Position numbers and translations under genes: made by a program. 61,824 nt of DNA from Mycobacterium sp. (GTDB lineage: Bacteria > Actinomycetota > Actinomycetes > Mycobacteriales > Mycobacteriaceae), in NCBI RefSeq assembly GCF_008709575.1, contig NZ_VYIK01000014.1, positions 1-61,824 on the forward strand. The letters run 5' to 3'. The first letter of the stretch is position 1; every line of letters starts with the position of its first letter. Shown here in pieces: positions 30,087-39,129 of this stretch. The notes beneath the pieces were generated by a model that saw nothing but the letters and a program-made list of their open reading frames with translations, was not told the DNA's origin and made no database searches.

Positions 30087-31550
30087 GTGTTTGTGCAAAA
30101 AGTGGTGCGCGTGATTGCCACGGCCGCGGCCGTGGCGGTGGTGCTCGGCACCGGGGTGGCGTGGAGCAACATCCGTTCGTTCGCGAACGGGATCAGCCGC
30201 ATCGCCGCCGGCGCACTGGGCAGCGGCGGCGACGACGGCGCGATCGACATCCTGCTGGTGGGCATGGACAGTCGAACCGACGCTCACGGCAACCCGCTGT
30301 CCGCCGAGGAATTGGCCACCCTGCGAGCCGGTGACGAAACCGCCACCAACACCGACACGATCATCCTGGTGCGCATCCCCAACAACGGGAAATCGGCCAC
30401 CGCGATCTCGATCCCCCGCGACTCCTACGTCGCGGCTCCCGGTCTGGGCAAGACCAAGATCAACGGCGTCTACGGCCAAACCAAGGAGGAAAAACGCGCC
30501 GGCCTCGTCGAAGCCGGTGTCGATCCCGCCGTCGCCGAGGCGCGCGGGACCGAAGCCGGCCGCGAGGCCCTGATCAAGACGGTCGCCGATCTCACCGGTG
30601 TCACCGTCGACCACTACGCCGAGATCGGCCTGCTGGGTTTCGCGCTGATCACCGATGCCCTCGGTGGTGTCGACGTCTGCCTCAAAGAGCCGGTCTACGA
30701 GCCGATGTCAGGTGCCGACTTCCCGGCGGGCTGGCAAAAACTGACCGGCCCGCAGGCCCTGAGCTTTGTCCGCCAGCGCCACGACCTGCCCCGCGGCGAC
30801 TTGGACCGGGTGGTGCGCCAGCAGGCCGTGATGGCGTCACTGGCCCATCGAGTGATCTCCGGCAAAACGCTGTCGAGTCCGGCCACGATGGAACGGCTGC
30901 AAAGCGCCATCCAGCGTTCGGTGGTGCTGTCTTCCGGATGGGACATCATGGACTTCGTCAAACAGCTGGAGAAGCTGAGCGCCGGCAACGTCGCATTCGC
31001 CACCATCCCGGTACTCGACGAGGCGGGCTGGAGCGACGACGGCATGCACAGCGTGGTGCGGGTGGATCCGCACCAGGTCGCCGAGTGGGTCGCCGGCCTC
31101 CTGCACGATCAAGACCAAGGCAAGACCGACGAGCTCGCCTACACGCCGGAAAAAACCACCGCGGACGTGCTCAACGACACCGACATCAACGGCCTGGCTG
31201 CTGCGGTATCGGAAGTGCTGAGCGCCAAGGGTTTCACGCCGGGCGCCGTAGCCAACAACGAGGCCGCGCACGTATCGGCCAGCCAGGTCCGTGCCGCCAG
31301 GGCCGACGACGCGGGCGCCCAGGCGGTAGCCAGGGACCTCGGCGGGCTCCCGGTCGTCGCCGACACTTCGGTGCCGCCCGGGGTGGTGCGGGTAATCCTG
31401 GCCAACGACTACACCGGTCCCGGCTCCGGGCTCGGCGGCGACGCCGCGACGATCGCGGCCGGCACATCACGGGGCGCAAGCGAGAACACCGCTCCCCCAC
31501 CCTCGCCGATCCTGACCGCGGGCTCGGACAATCCGGAGTGTGTCAACTAA
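30087..31550 (+). CDS. lcp1: Lcp1, LytR-CpsA-Psr ligase joining arabinogalactan to peptidoglycan
   Basis: The 487 residues start with a membrane anchor (VIATAAAVAVVLGTGVAW). The LCP domain includes ILLVGMDSR, NTDTIILVRIP, the Arg-containing ISIPRDSYV, DALGGVDVCL and FVRQRHDLPRGDLDRVVRQQ. A C-terminal LytR_C-type region (VPPGVVRVILAND) follows. The homologue Rv3267 is the main arabinogalactan ligase. TAACCT at 30075-30080 is six bases before the GTG at 30087, favouring this start over the GTG at 30084. Confidence 0.93.
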   Translation: MFVQKVVRVIATAAAVAVVLGTGVAWSNIRSFANGISRIAAGALGSGGDDGAIDILLVGMDSRTDAHGNPLSAEELATLRAGDETATNTDTIILVRIPNNGKSATAISIPRDSYVAAPGLGKTKINGVYGQTKEEKRAGLVEAGVDPAVAEARGTEAGREALIKTVADLTGVTVDHYAEIGLLGFALITDALGGVDVCLKEPVYEPMSGADFPAGWQKLTGPQALSFVRQRHDLPRGDLDRVVRQQAVMASLAHRVISGKTLSSPATMERLQSAIQRSVVLSSGWDIMDFVKQLEKLSAGNVAFATIPVLDEAGWSDDGMHSVVRVDPHQVAEWVAGLLHDQDQGKTDELAYTPEKTTADVLNDTDINGLAAAVSEVLSAKGFTPGAVANNEAAHVSASQVRAARADDAGAQAVARDLGGLPVVADTSVPPGVVRVILANDYTGPGSGLGGDAATIAAGTSRGASENTAPPPSPILTAGSDNPECVN

Positions 31551-32259
31551 CAGGCTCACGCTTTCCCAAGCGATTCTGGACCCGCTGCTGCATACCGACC
31601 CGGTCGGTCCGCGCCTCACCTACTACGACGACGCCGACGGCCAGCGTATCGAGCTGTCCACGGTGACCTTGGCGAACTGGGCCGCCAAGACCGCCAATCT
31701 GCTGCGCGACGAGCTGGGTGCCGGTCCGGGCTGCCGGGTGGCGGTGCTGCTGCCGGCGCATTGGCAGACCGCGGCCGTGCTGTTCGGGATCTGGTGGATC
31801 GGCGCCGAGGTCCTGCTCGGCACCGGGCCCGCCGACGTCGCGCTGTGCACCGCCGATCGGCTCGGCGAGGCCGATCAGGCGGCCGGCGAGGTGGCGGTGC
31901 TGTCGCTGGATCCGTTCGGCCGACCGGCGGACGACGTTCCGGTCGGGGTCACCGACTACGCGACCGCGGTGCGGGTGCATGCCGACCAGGTTGTCGCCGA
32001 ACCCGCACCCGGGCCGGCGCTGGCCGGCCATTCGGTCGACCAGGTGCTCGCCGACTGCCGCAGCTTCGCGCAGGCAGCGGGCCTGACGTCCGCGGACCGA
32101 GTGCTTTCGACCGCATCGTGGGCGCAGCCCCCCGCCCTGGTCGGCCACCTGCTGGCGATCTTGGCGGTGGGTGGGTCGCTGGTGCACGTCGCCCACCCCG
32201 ATCCCGGTGTGCTGCCGCGACGGATCGAGACGGAAAAGGTTACGCGCGTCCTCGAATAG
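31540..32259 (+). CDS. TIGR03089-type AMP-binding-like protein (Rv3268 family)
   Basis: The protein has 239 residues. It resembles the first part of acyl-AMP ligases (LTYYDDADGQRIELSTVTLANWAAKTANLL, VAVLLPAHWQTAAVLFGIWWIGAEV), but it stops before the adenylate-forming core motifs, so it is unlikely to be a full ligase. The GTG start lies 11 bases inside the end of lcp1, so the two are co-translated. The conserved link to Lcp1 suggests a cell-envelope role. Confidence 0.8.
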   Translation: MSTNRLTLSQAILDPLLHTDPVGPRLTYYDDADGQRIELSTVTLANWAAKTANLLRDELGAGPGCRVAVLLPAHWQTAAVLFGIWWIGAEVLLGTGPADVALCTADRLGEADQAAGEVAVLSLDPFGRPADDVPVGVTDYATAVRVHADQVVAEPAPGPALAGHSVDQVLADCRSFAQAAGLTSADRVLSTASWAQPPALVGHLLAILAVGGSLVHVAHPDPGVLPRRIETEKVTRVLE

Positions 32260-32455
32260 CGGCACGGCCTGGCCGAGTCGATTCGCAGTCAAGACTTCGT
32301 CCACGGGCCGCGCCGGGCTCCATGGTGACCGAAATCCACGAGGCGGTGGGCGCGCGCATCGTGGATGAGTCAGCGCGCGATCCGGTGAGAAATCGCCGGT
32401 ATCCGTCGCTGTTGGCCCGGCTGTTGATCGACCGGTCCAACAGCCTGCCGCAACC
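32260..32455. other. Intergenic region between convergent genes
   Basis: About 195 bp of ordinary GC between the convergent Rv3268-like and PE-PPE genes. I see no convincing gene or strong terminator hairpin. Confidence 0.4.
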
Positions 32456-33937
32456 CTACGGGATCAGAGCGCCGGTGATGTCATTGATGGCCGTGGTGAT
32501 CGCGGCGTCGGCGAGGTCGAGTTCGATGCCGGCCGCTAGCGTGAGCAGGCCGGTGTCCGCCGCGACGGGCAAACCGATGGCATCGATGGGGTTGGCGAGG
32601 TTGTCCTGGAACAAAGTGACATCGTAGGCGGGCAAGCTGAACACCGCTGCATAGGCGATGTCCGATGTCTGCAGCTGCAAGGCAGACAGCGCGGCGGCGG
32701 CACCGGCGATCCCGTCGGCAAGGTTGGTCAGGGTCGCTGCGGGGTCGCTGACGTCGGCGGACACCGCCGTCACGAGATCGGTCATGCTCGGCAGCGACAA
32801 TGCTGCTCCCGACGCCCCCGCCGTCAGCGACGACAGCGAGACATTCGCCAGGTCGTCGGTGAAAGCGCTGAAGCCCTGCTGCGCCCCGGCGACCAGCTCG
32901 TCAAAGACCGTGATCGGGCTGACGTCCGGGAACAGCCCGAACTCGGTGGGCACATTCGCCGGAGTCGAGTAGCCAAGGTTGTCGGCGCCGTAGCCCAAGT
33001 TGATCAGATAGGTCAGGTCGGGCCCCAGCAGGGCTTGCAGCGGCTTGGGCAGCAGACTCACCAGCGGCGGCGTTTCGTCGATCATGTAGTAGTTGGTCAG
33101 CGTGTCAGCGCCCAGGGCCTCCGACCCCGGAAGGAGAAACGCCTCGTCGGCGATCTGCGTGGGCGCCAGGCTCAGATACAGCCCGTGGATGTCGACGAGA
33201 CCCAAGTCGGCGTTGAGGTCCGCCAGGACATCGATGGGATAGCGCGGGTAGTCGGCGAAGCCGTCGTATTCGAGGGTGTAGATGTCGGTGGGGAAGGAGT
33301 TGGCGGGGGTTGCGCCGTCGTAAGCGATACCCTCACTCGGGGTGTTCAAACCGTCGAAGCGCTCGGACAGCCCGCCGTTGGGCGCGCTGGGGTCACCGAC
33401 AAGCACGAACTGCAGGCCGGCGTCTGGTTCCGGCGTGCCATTAGGGTCGAGTTGCTCCATGACCAGGCTGGCGATCGTGGAGCTCTGCGACCAGCCGAAC
33501 ACGGTTGAGGCGTCGCCGGCCGCCTTGTCGCTGGCGATCGCGTTGTCCAGAATGAGCATGCCCTGGCCCACCGAGGTGCTCTCGTCGGGAAAGCCGGCCA
33601 GCGGACCGGTCGTGGCATTGGGGTAGTTGTCGGAAAAGGGCACGGCAAGGACCGGATACTCGGGCGTGAACAGGCCGTTGGCATAGGGATCGGGGTAAGT
33701 GGTGTCGGGGAAATTGGGCTGGATGTAGAGCAGGTTGGCCGCCTGCACATACCCGGATCCGGGGATCGGTACCCCGCTGGGGCCAATGACCAGCCCGATG
33801 GTCGCCGGATCGGCGGGGTCGGTGGAGACGTCCGCGTAGGCGACTGCCGGATTCATCGTCGCGGTCGGCGACAAGACCCCGGTACCGGCACTCGCCAACA
33901 TCCCAAAAATCAGCCAACGACGCCTGCGGCCCATCAC
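32456..33937 (-). CDS. Exported PE-PPE-domain serine hydrolase
   Basis: The protein has 493 residues. A signal-like N-terminus (RWLIFGMLASAGTGVL ... AVAYA) precedes a PE-PPE domain, the alpha/beta-hydrolase region found after some PE/PPE domains, here without either. The nucleophile motif GWSQSS (G-x-S-x-S) is near residue 148; DPSAPNGG and YDGFADYPRYP fit the family. The C-terminal ~150 residues are low-complexity helices. A lipase, esterase or cutinase activity is expected but the substrate is unknown. It lies two bases after the TetR gene, so it is the regulated partner. Confidence 0.85.
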   Translation of the reverse strand: MMGRRRRWLIFGMLASAGTGVLSPTATMNPAVAYADVSTDPADPATIGLVIGPSGVPIPGSGYVQAANLLYIQPNFPDTTYPDPYANGLFTPEYPVLAVPFSDNYPNATTGPLAGFPDESTSVGQGMLILDNAIASDKAAGDASTVFGWSQSSTIASLVMEQLDPNGTPEPDAGLQFVLVGDPSAPNGGLSERFDGLNTPSEGIAYDGATPANSFPTDIYTLEYDGFADYPRYPIDVLADLNADLGLVDIHGLYLSLAPTQIADEAFLLPGSEALGADTLTNYYMIDETPPLVSLLPKPLQALLGPDLTYLINLGYGADNLGYSTPANVPTEFGLFPDVSPITVFDELVAGAQQGFSAFTDDLANVSLSSLTAGASGAALSLPSMTDLVTAVSADVSDPAATLTNLADGIAGAAAALSALQLQTSDIAYAAVFSLPAYDVTLFQDNLANPIDAIGLPVAADTGLLTLAAGIELDLADAAITTAINDITGALIP

Positions 33938-33939
33938 TG

Positions 33940-34572
33940 CTACCTCCCTAACGCGGCGCGCTTCGACTCGGCTCTGCTCCGAGCCATCGCCTTGAATGTT
34001 TCGATGACGAGCTTGGATTCGAACGGGTGGTACCCCTCGATCATGTTGCAGAACGCCAACCCGGTCACCAGCGAGAAGACCAACTGCAACCCGCTTCGGG
34101 CACCGTCGTCACTTGCTTGATCACCCGGGAAGTAGTCGGCGTAGATATCCTGGCTCGTCCGGAGGAACTCGCGGTCCACCGCCACCAGGGAATCCGCCAG
34201 TTCGGCATCAGTGCGGGCCGCGACCCACAGCTCGACGAATGCGGTGAACGTCGGACCGGTCCACATCGACCACAGCAGGTCGAGCGTGGCGTCCAGTTTG
34301 TCTTCGGCAGCATCCACCTCGGCCATGGCTCGGCGGTACTCCGCGGTGCGGCGCTCGAATGCGTGTCCGATCGCGGCCGAGAGCAGGTCGGTCTTGGTGG
34401 GGAAATGGTGCAGGAGCGCGCCCAGCGAAACCCCGGCCCGATGGGCGACTGCGGTCGTCGTGGTGGCCTTATAGCCGGACTCGACGAGCAGATCCAATGT
34501 GGCATCGAGCAGAGCGGCCTTGGTCTTGCTGCTCCGCTGAGCTTGGGTTCGGCGGGTTCGTGTGCGCGTCAT
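33940..34572 (-). CDS. TetR-family regulator
   Basis: The protein has 210 residues. The basic start (MTRTRTRRTQAQRSSKTKAAL) leads into a TetR helix-turn-helix (ATTTTAVAHRAGVSLGALLHHF). The C-terminal helices should bind a ligand. It is the first gene of the TetR/PE-PPE pair. A 9-base perfect palindrome upstream (34693-34725) is a likely autoregulatory operator. Confidence 0.88.
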   Translation of the reverse strand: MTRTRTRRTQAQRSSKTKAALLDATLDLLVESGYKATTTTAVAHRAGVSLGALLHHFPTKTDLLSAAIGHAFERRTAEYRRAMAEVDAAEDKLDATLDLLWSMWTGPTFTAFVELWVAARTDAELADSLVAVDREFLRTSQDIYADYFPGDQASDDGARSGLQLVFSLVTGLAFCNMIEGYHPFESKLVIETFKAMARSRAESKRAALGR

Positions 34573-34953
34573 GTCAACGATCTTGCGCGGCTCACCGGCG
34601 CACCGCCGATCGGGTTGACGCGGTCTCGATGCCCTGCGTGGACGGTGGGTATGGAGCGCAGTCGGGGTGCGGCACGGCCACCAGCATTCACGACTTACAA
34701 TAAACCGTCAAGGTCAATTGTAAGTGATCGTCTGGCCCGCATCAATCGAATGAGGCGCAACACCATCGCTCCCGCAACCGGGCCCGCTACATCGCCGGTC
34801 GACGCCGGCCACAACCGTCAGCAGCGCGAAGCTGCCGGCAGGCCTGCGAAGCGGTCCGTCCAGCCCTACCCCCGGCAGCCAAAATACATGTTGATATAGC
34901 AATATTTCGATGTTATGGTCGGGTGCGACAGTGACGACAAAAGGAGCGTGACC
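34573..34953. promoter_or_regulatory. Divergent control region between TetR and pacL1-ctpC
   Basis: This 381-bp stretch has no convincing gene. It holds the palindrome at 34693-34725 close to the TetR gene. An AT-rich patch at about 34881-34918 lies just before pacL1, with repeated ATGTT words and an imperfect palindrome around GATATAGCAATATTTC. The latter probably contains the metal-responsive promoter of pacL1-ctpC. Confidence 0.5.
34693..34725. promoter_or_regulatory. Palindromic operator, probable TetR site
   Basis: ACTTACAAT (34693-34701) and ATTGTAAGT (34717-34725) are a perfect nine-base inverted repeat with a 15-base spacer. On the minus strand the spacer contains two TTGAC boxes (TTGACCTTGACG), so bound protein would cover a -35 region of the TetR gene, about 120 bp from its ATG. 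Confidence 0.7.
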
Positions 34954-35235
34954 ATGGTCGGGCACGGACTGTTGGCCAGGGCGACGGCGGCGGTAGTCAC
35001 CGGGGCGGTCGGTGCGGCCGCGTACGATCTGCTGCGGACGGCGGCGCGTAAGGCTCCGGTGCACGCCGCCGCAGTGACCGCAGCCGAATGGAGTCTGCGC
35101 GGGACCCGCCGGACCGAAGAAGCAGCGGAGTCGGTCAGGCTGAAGCTCGCCGACGTCGTCGCCGAGGCGCGTGAGCGCATCGGTGAGGAGGCCGCGCCGC
35201 CGTCGATCGGCAACCACGACGAGCACGCGCACTGA
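34954..35235 (+). CDS. pacL1: PacL1, membrane metal chaperone for CtpC (DUF1490)
   Basis: The protein has 93 residues, like Rv3269. The single membrane segment is ARATAAVVTGAVGAAAYDLL, followed by a basic/helical region and a His-rich tail (HDEHAH) that fits the metal-binding end of PacL proteins. PacL1 is reported to build zinc-efflux platforms with the CtpC pump. The start is chosen at the ATG eight bases after AGGAG. ctpC starts nine bases downstream. Confidence 0.9.
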   Translation: MVGHGLLARATAAVVTGAVGAAAYDLLRTAARKAPVHAAAVTAAEWSLRGTRRTEEAAESVRLKLADVVAEARERIGEEAAPPSIGNHDEHAH

Positions 35236-35244
35236 CCACTCGTC

Positions 35245-37395
35245 ATGACTGCTGCCAGCTGCCCTGACCTGAGGGTGATTTCGGATGCGGCCGGGCGGAT
35301 GCGGGTTGAGGTCCCCTGGGTCCGGTCTCATTCGCGGCGCGCGGTCGCGGTGGAAGAGGCAGTCGACAAACAGCACGGGGTCCGGGCGGTGCACGCCTAT
35401 CCCCGTACCGGCTCGGTCGTGGTCTGGTATTCGCCCAAGCGCTGCGATCGCACGGCGGTGCTGGCTGCGATCACCTCGGCCGAATTCGTCGCCGCCGAAC
35501 TGATACCCACCCGCACGCCGCGGTCGTCCGACGTCGGAAACACCGACGTGCTGCGCATGGCGATCGGTGGTGTGGCGCTGGCGCTCCTCGGAGTGCGCCG
35601 TTACGTCTTCAAACGACCGTCGCTGCTGGGTCCCAGCGGCCAGCTGATCGCGACCGGGGCGACGGTTTTTTTGGGCTACCCGTTCCTGCGGGGCGCGCTG
35701 CGGGCCCTGCGGTCCGGCCGCGCCGGCACCGATGCGCTGGTCACGGCGGCGACGGTGGCCAGTCTGGTGCTGCGCGAAAACGTGGTCGCGCTCACCGTGC
35801 TGTGGCTGCTCAACATCGGCGAGTACCTGCAGGATCTGACCTTGCGCCGCACCCGACGGGCCATCTCCGAGCTGCTGCGCGGCACTACCGACACCGCCTG
35901 GGTCCGGCTGGACGACGGCGCCGAGGTGCAGGTGCCGATCGACGCCGTTCAGGTCGGCGACGACGTGGTGGTGCACGACCACGTGGCGATACCGGTCGAC
36001 GGTGACGTGGTGGACGGGGAGGCCATCGTCGACCAGTCCGCGATCACCGGCGAAACGCTGCCGGTCAGCGTCGTCACCGGGGCGCGGGTGCACGCGGGTT
36101 CGGTGGTGCTGCGAGGCCGGCTGGTGGTTCACGCTCGCGCGGTCGGCAACCAAACCGCCATCGGCCGTATCATCGCTCGGGTCGAACAAGCTCAACGTGA
36201 CCGGGCACCGATCCAAACCGTCGCTGAGAACTTCTCCCGCCGTTTTGTGCCGATCTCCCTGATCGTTTCGGCGATCACCCTGGTGGTCACCGGTGACGTG
36301 CGGCGCGCGATGACGATGCTGCTGATCGCCTGCCCGTGTGCGGTGGGACTGTCGACGCCCACGGCGATCAGCGCGGCGATCGGCAACGGGGCGCGCCGCG
36401 GCATTCTGATCAAAGGGGGATCTCACCTCGAACAAGCCGGCCAAGTGGACGCACTGGTCTTCGACAAGACCGGAACGCTTACCGTCGGTCGCCCAATAGT
36501 GACGAATGTCATTGCTCTACACAATGATTGGCAGCCGGAGCAAGTTCTGGCCTATGCCGCCAGCTCGGAGTTGCACTCCCGTCACCCGCTGGCGGTGGCC
36601 GTGATCCGCTCGACCGAAGAACGGCGCATCATTATCCCGCCGCACGAGGAATGCGAGGTGCTGGTCGGCCTGGGCATGCGGACTCGGGCCGACGGGCGGA
36701 CCCTGTTGCTGGGCAGCCCGTCGCTGTTGCGCGCCGAAAACGTCGAGGTGTCACAGAAGGCGGCGGACTGGGTCGACACGCTGCGGCGCCAGGCCGAGAC
36801 CCCGTTGCTGCTGGCGGTGGACGGCACGCTGGTCGGGTTGATCAGTCTGCGCGACGAGATACGCCCCGAAGCACGCGACATCGTGAAAAAGCTGCGCGAC
36901 AACGGGATCCGCAGGATTGTCATGCTCACCGGGGATCATCCCCAGATCGCCGGGGTCGTCGCCGCACAGCTGGGGATCGATGAGTGGCGCGCCGAGGTGC
37001 TGCCGGAGGACAAACTCGAGGTAGTGCGCGCACTGCAGGACGAGGGACACGTCGTCGGGATGGTCGGCGACGGCATCAACGACGCCCCGGCGCTGGCGGC
37101 GGCCGACATCGGAATCGCGATGGGACTGGCCGGAACCGATGTCGCCGTGGAAACCGCCGACGTGGCGCTGGCCAACGACGACCTGCAACGCCTGCTCGAC
37201 GTGCGGGATTTGGGCGCACGCGCTGTCGACGTGATCCGGCAAAACTACGCCATGTCGATCGCGGTCAACGCCGCCGGGTTGCTGATCGGCGCCGGTGGCG
37301 CCTTGTCGCCGGTGCTCGCCGCGATCCTGCACAATGCGTCGTCAGTGGCCGTCGTCGCCAACAGCTCCCGGTTGATCCGCTACCGCCTGGACTGA
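35245..37395 (+). CDS. ctpC: CtpC, zinc-exporting P1B-type ATPase
   Basis: The protein has 716 residues (M. tuberculosis 718). It pumps excess zinc out of the cell. In order: an N-terminal metal-associated-like domain lacking a clear CxxC, membrane segments, the actuator TGE (AITGETLPVS) near 270, the transport-site CPC (ACPCAVGLSTP) near 363, the phosphorylation DKTGTLT at 407, SELHSRHPLA (HP motif) near 450 and the hinge GDGINDAP near 609. It follows pacL1 and is likely co-expressed and metal-induced. Confidence 0.95.
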   Translation: MTAASCPDLRVISDAAGRMRVEVPWVRSHSRRAVAVEEAVDKQHGVRAVHAYPRTGSVVVWYSPKRCDRTAVLAAITSAEFVAAELIPTRTPRSSDVGNTDVLRMAIGGVALALLGVRRYVFKRPSLLGPSGQLIATGATVFLGYPFLRGALRALRSGRAGTDALVTAATVASLVLRENVVALTVLWLLNIGEYLQDLTLRRTRRAISELLRGTTDTAWVRLDDGAEVQVPIDAVQVGDDVVVHDHVAIPVDGDVVDGEAIVDQSAITGETLPVSVVTGARVHAGSVVLRGRLVVHARAVGNQTAIGRIIARVEQAQRDRAPIQTVAENFSRRFVPISLIVSAITLVVTGDVRRAMTMLLIACPCAVGLSTPTAISAAIGNGARRGILIKGGSHLEQAGQVDALVFDKTGTLTVGRPIVTNVIALHNDWQPEQVLAYAASSELHSRHPLAVAVIRSTEERRIIIPPHEECEVLVGLGMRTRADGRTLLLGSPSLLRAENVEVSQKAADWVDTLRRQAETPLLLAVDGTLVGLISLRDEIRPEARDIVKKLRDNGIRRIVMLTGDHPQIAGVVAAQLGIDEWRAEVLPEDKLEVVRALQDEGHVVGMVGDGINDAPALAAADIGIAMGLAGTDVAVETADVALANDDLQRLLDVRDLGARAVDVIRQNYAMSIAVNAAGLLIGAGGALSPVLAAILHNASSVAVVANSSRLIRYRLD

Positions 37396-37418
37396 GTCGG
37401 CGCCGCGTCAGGCTCGGG

Positions 37419-38114
37419 TCAGCAGCCGCAGTCCCGGCCGCGCCACGACCGGATGCCCTGCCACACCGCGAGAGCGGCGATGACCAGGCCGACCGCGGGG
37501 TCGAACCACCAGGCGCCGGGCAGGGCGGCGGTCACCGCAAGGCCGATCAACACCGCGGCGGCCTGCGCACCACACAGGTAGTTCTGGGTGCCTTCGCCCG
37601 CGGTGGCCCCGGAGCCGAGCCGCACCGCCAGCGCGTGCTTGGCCCGGCCCAACGTCGGCATCAGCACCAGGGCGACCGCCGTGACCCCGATACCGATCAC
37701 CGAGGTCTCGGCATGCTGCTCGCCGAGCAGATGACGCACTGACTCCGCTGCGACGTAGGGAGCCGTCAACCAGAACGACACGGCGACACCAATCTGGGCG
37801 CGCCGCTCAGCGCGGTCCGACAGGGTGCGCGAACCGCTGAACCGCCACACCACCATCGCACTGGCCAGACCCTCGGGAACGCTGCCCAACGCCCACCCGG
37901 TCAGCGCGATCGACCCCGCCGCCAGGCCCTGCCAGAGTCCCAGAATGCCCTCGGTGAGCATGGCCGCCAGGCTGACCCAGGCCAACCGTCGCGCCCACCG
38001 TGCGGCCCGGTGCCACCGCGCGTCACGCAGCGGCGCGGCGCGGGGCGGTTCATGGTGGCAGGCAGGGTCGACGACACCGGTGGGGTTGCCGCGACGCGGG
38101 CTCGGTGTGGCCAC
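37419..38114 (-). CDS. CDF-like multi-pass membrane protein (Rv3271c family)
   Basis: The protein has 231 residues and about six membrane segments (LAWVSLAAMLTEGILGLW, IGIGVTAVALVLMPTL, AAVLIGLAVTAALPGAWW and others). The N-terminus has HHEPPR and the C-terminus ends CGC. The layout resembles the transmembrane part of cation-diffusion facilitators, although the usual HxxxD metal ligands are not clear. The GTG start has TACTAT six bases upstream. Placement beside ctpC hints at metal homeostasis. Confidence 0.75.
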   Translation of the reverse strand: MATPSPRRGNPTGVVDPACHHEPPRAAPLRDARWHRAARWARRLAWVSLAAMLTEGILGLWQGLAAGSIALTGWALGSVPEGLASAMVVWRFSGSRTLSDRAERRAQIGVAVSFWLTAPYVAAESVRHLLGEQHAETSVIGIGVTAVALVLMPTLGRAKHALAVRLGSGATAGEGTQNYLCGAQAAAVLIGLAVTAALPGAWWFDPAVGLVIAALAVWQGIRSWRGRDCGC

Positions 38115-38120
38115 CCGGCG

Positions 38121-38126
38121 ATAGTA
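38121..38126 (-). promoter_or_regulatory. Likely -10 box of the CDF-like gene
   Basis: TACTAT on the minus strand ends six bases before the GTG start, the leaderless arrangement. Confidence 0.4.
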
Positions 38127-38195
38127 TCGCCAACGCGCCGGCCGATCTTAGACAGCGCGCCCACCTCGACTTATGCGCAATCGCCGCGATCTCAA

Positions 38196-38201
38196 TAGGC
38201 T
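38196..38201 (+). promoter_or_regulatory. Likely -10 box of the methyltransferase gene
   Basis: TAGGCT ends seven bases before the ATG at 38209, the leaderless arrangement. Confidence 0.45.
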
Positions 38202-38208
38202 TCAGCCC

Positions 38209-39123
38209 ATGACGCGTAGCGACGACGATACCTGGGATCTGGCCACGAGCGTGGGCGCCACCGCCACGATGGTTGCCGCGGGCCGGGCCCGCGCCACCAA
38301 GGAGCACATCATCGACGATCCGTTCGCCGAGCCGCTGGTGCGGGCCGTCGGCGTCGACTTCTTCACCCGTTGGGCGACCGGCGAGCTCGATGCCGCCGAG
38401 GTCGACATCCCCGGCCACTCGTGGGGCATGCAACCGATGACCAACCTCATGGCGGTGCGCACCAGTTTCATCGACGCGTTCCTGGCCGACGCGATGGCCG
38501 CGGGTATCCGCCAGGTGGTGCTGCTGGCGTCCGGGCTCGACGCCCGCGGGTATCGGCTGACGTGGCCGGCGGGAACGACGCTGTTCGAGATCGACCAGCC
38601 GGCAGTCATCGAGTTCAAGACGGCGACGCTCGCCGCCCTCGGCGCCGAGCCGACCGCCCAGCTGCGCGCGGTGCCTGCCGATCTGCGCCACGACTGGCCG
38701 TCGGCGCTGACCGAAGCCGGTTTCGACGCCCGCCAGCCGACTGCGTGGGTCGCCGAGGGACTGCTGGCCTTCCTGCCGCCGGAAGCTCAAGATCGCTTGT
38801 TGGACAACATCACCGCACTCAGCGCCGACGGCAGCCGGCTGGTGGCGGACATCTTTTTGACCTCTCCGGAGGAGGTGCAGTTCAACAACGCCGCTGCCGA
38901 GAAGTGGTACGAGCACGGTCTGGACGCCCGCATCGACAACCTGTGGTATCCGGGTGATCGCCATGACGTCGCGACCTACCTCGACCAGGACGGCTGGCAG
39001 ACCACGCGCACGCTGCCCAGTCAGCTGCTGGCAGAACGCGGCTTGCCGGTGCCGCCGCGTGCTGACGACACCAACCCCGCCGCCGGGCCCTACTACTGCA
39101 CCGCGGTGCGCCGCCCACGCTGA
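38209..39123 (+). CDS. SAM-dependent methyltransferase (TIGR00027 / UPF0677 family)
   Basis: The protein has 304 residues. Family hallmarks are [22 protein letters not shown] at the start, [25 protein letters not shown] (SAM-binding motif I), [12 protein letters not shown] and [15 protein letters not shown]. Mycobacteria carry many such paralogues, whose substrates (probably hydroxylated lipids) are mostly unknown. In M. tuberculosis this position holds Rv3272/Rv3273 instead. I start at MTRSDD because of the -10 box; 12 more codons are open upstream. Confidence 0.88.
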   Translation: MTRSDDDTWDLATSVGATATMVAAGRARATKEHIIDDPFAEPLVRAVGVDFFTRWATGELDAAEVDIPGHSWGMQPMTNLMAVRTSFIDAFLADAMAAGIRQVVLLASGLDARGYRLTWPAGTTLFEIDQPAVIEFKTATLAALGAEPTAQLRAVPADLRHDWPSALTEAGFDARQPTAWVAEGLLAFLPPEAQDRLLDNITALSADGSRLVADIFLTSPEEVQFNNAAAEKWYEHGLDARIDNLWYPGDRHDVATYLDQDGWQTTRTLPSQLLAERGLPVPPRADDTNPAAGPYYCTAVRRPR

Positions 39124-39129
39124 CGTCGG

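Noticed and set aside
32240..32440. 66-residue minus frame between Rv3268-like and PE-PPE genes
   Set aside because: No ribosome site and no recognisable features; it spans the end of the Rv3268-like gene.
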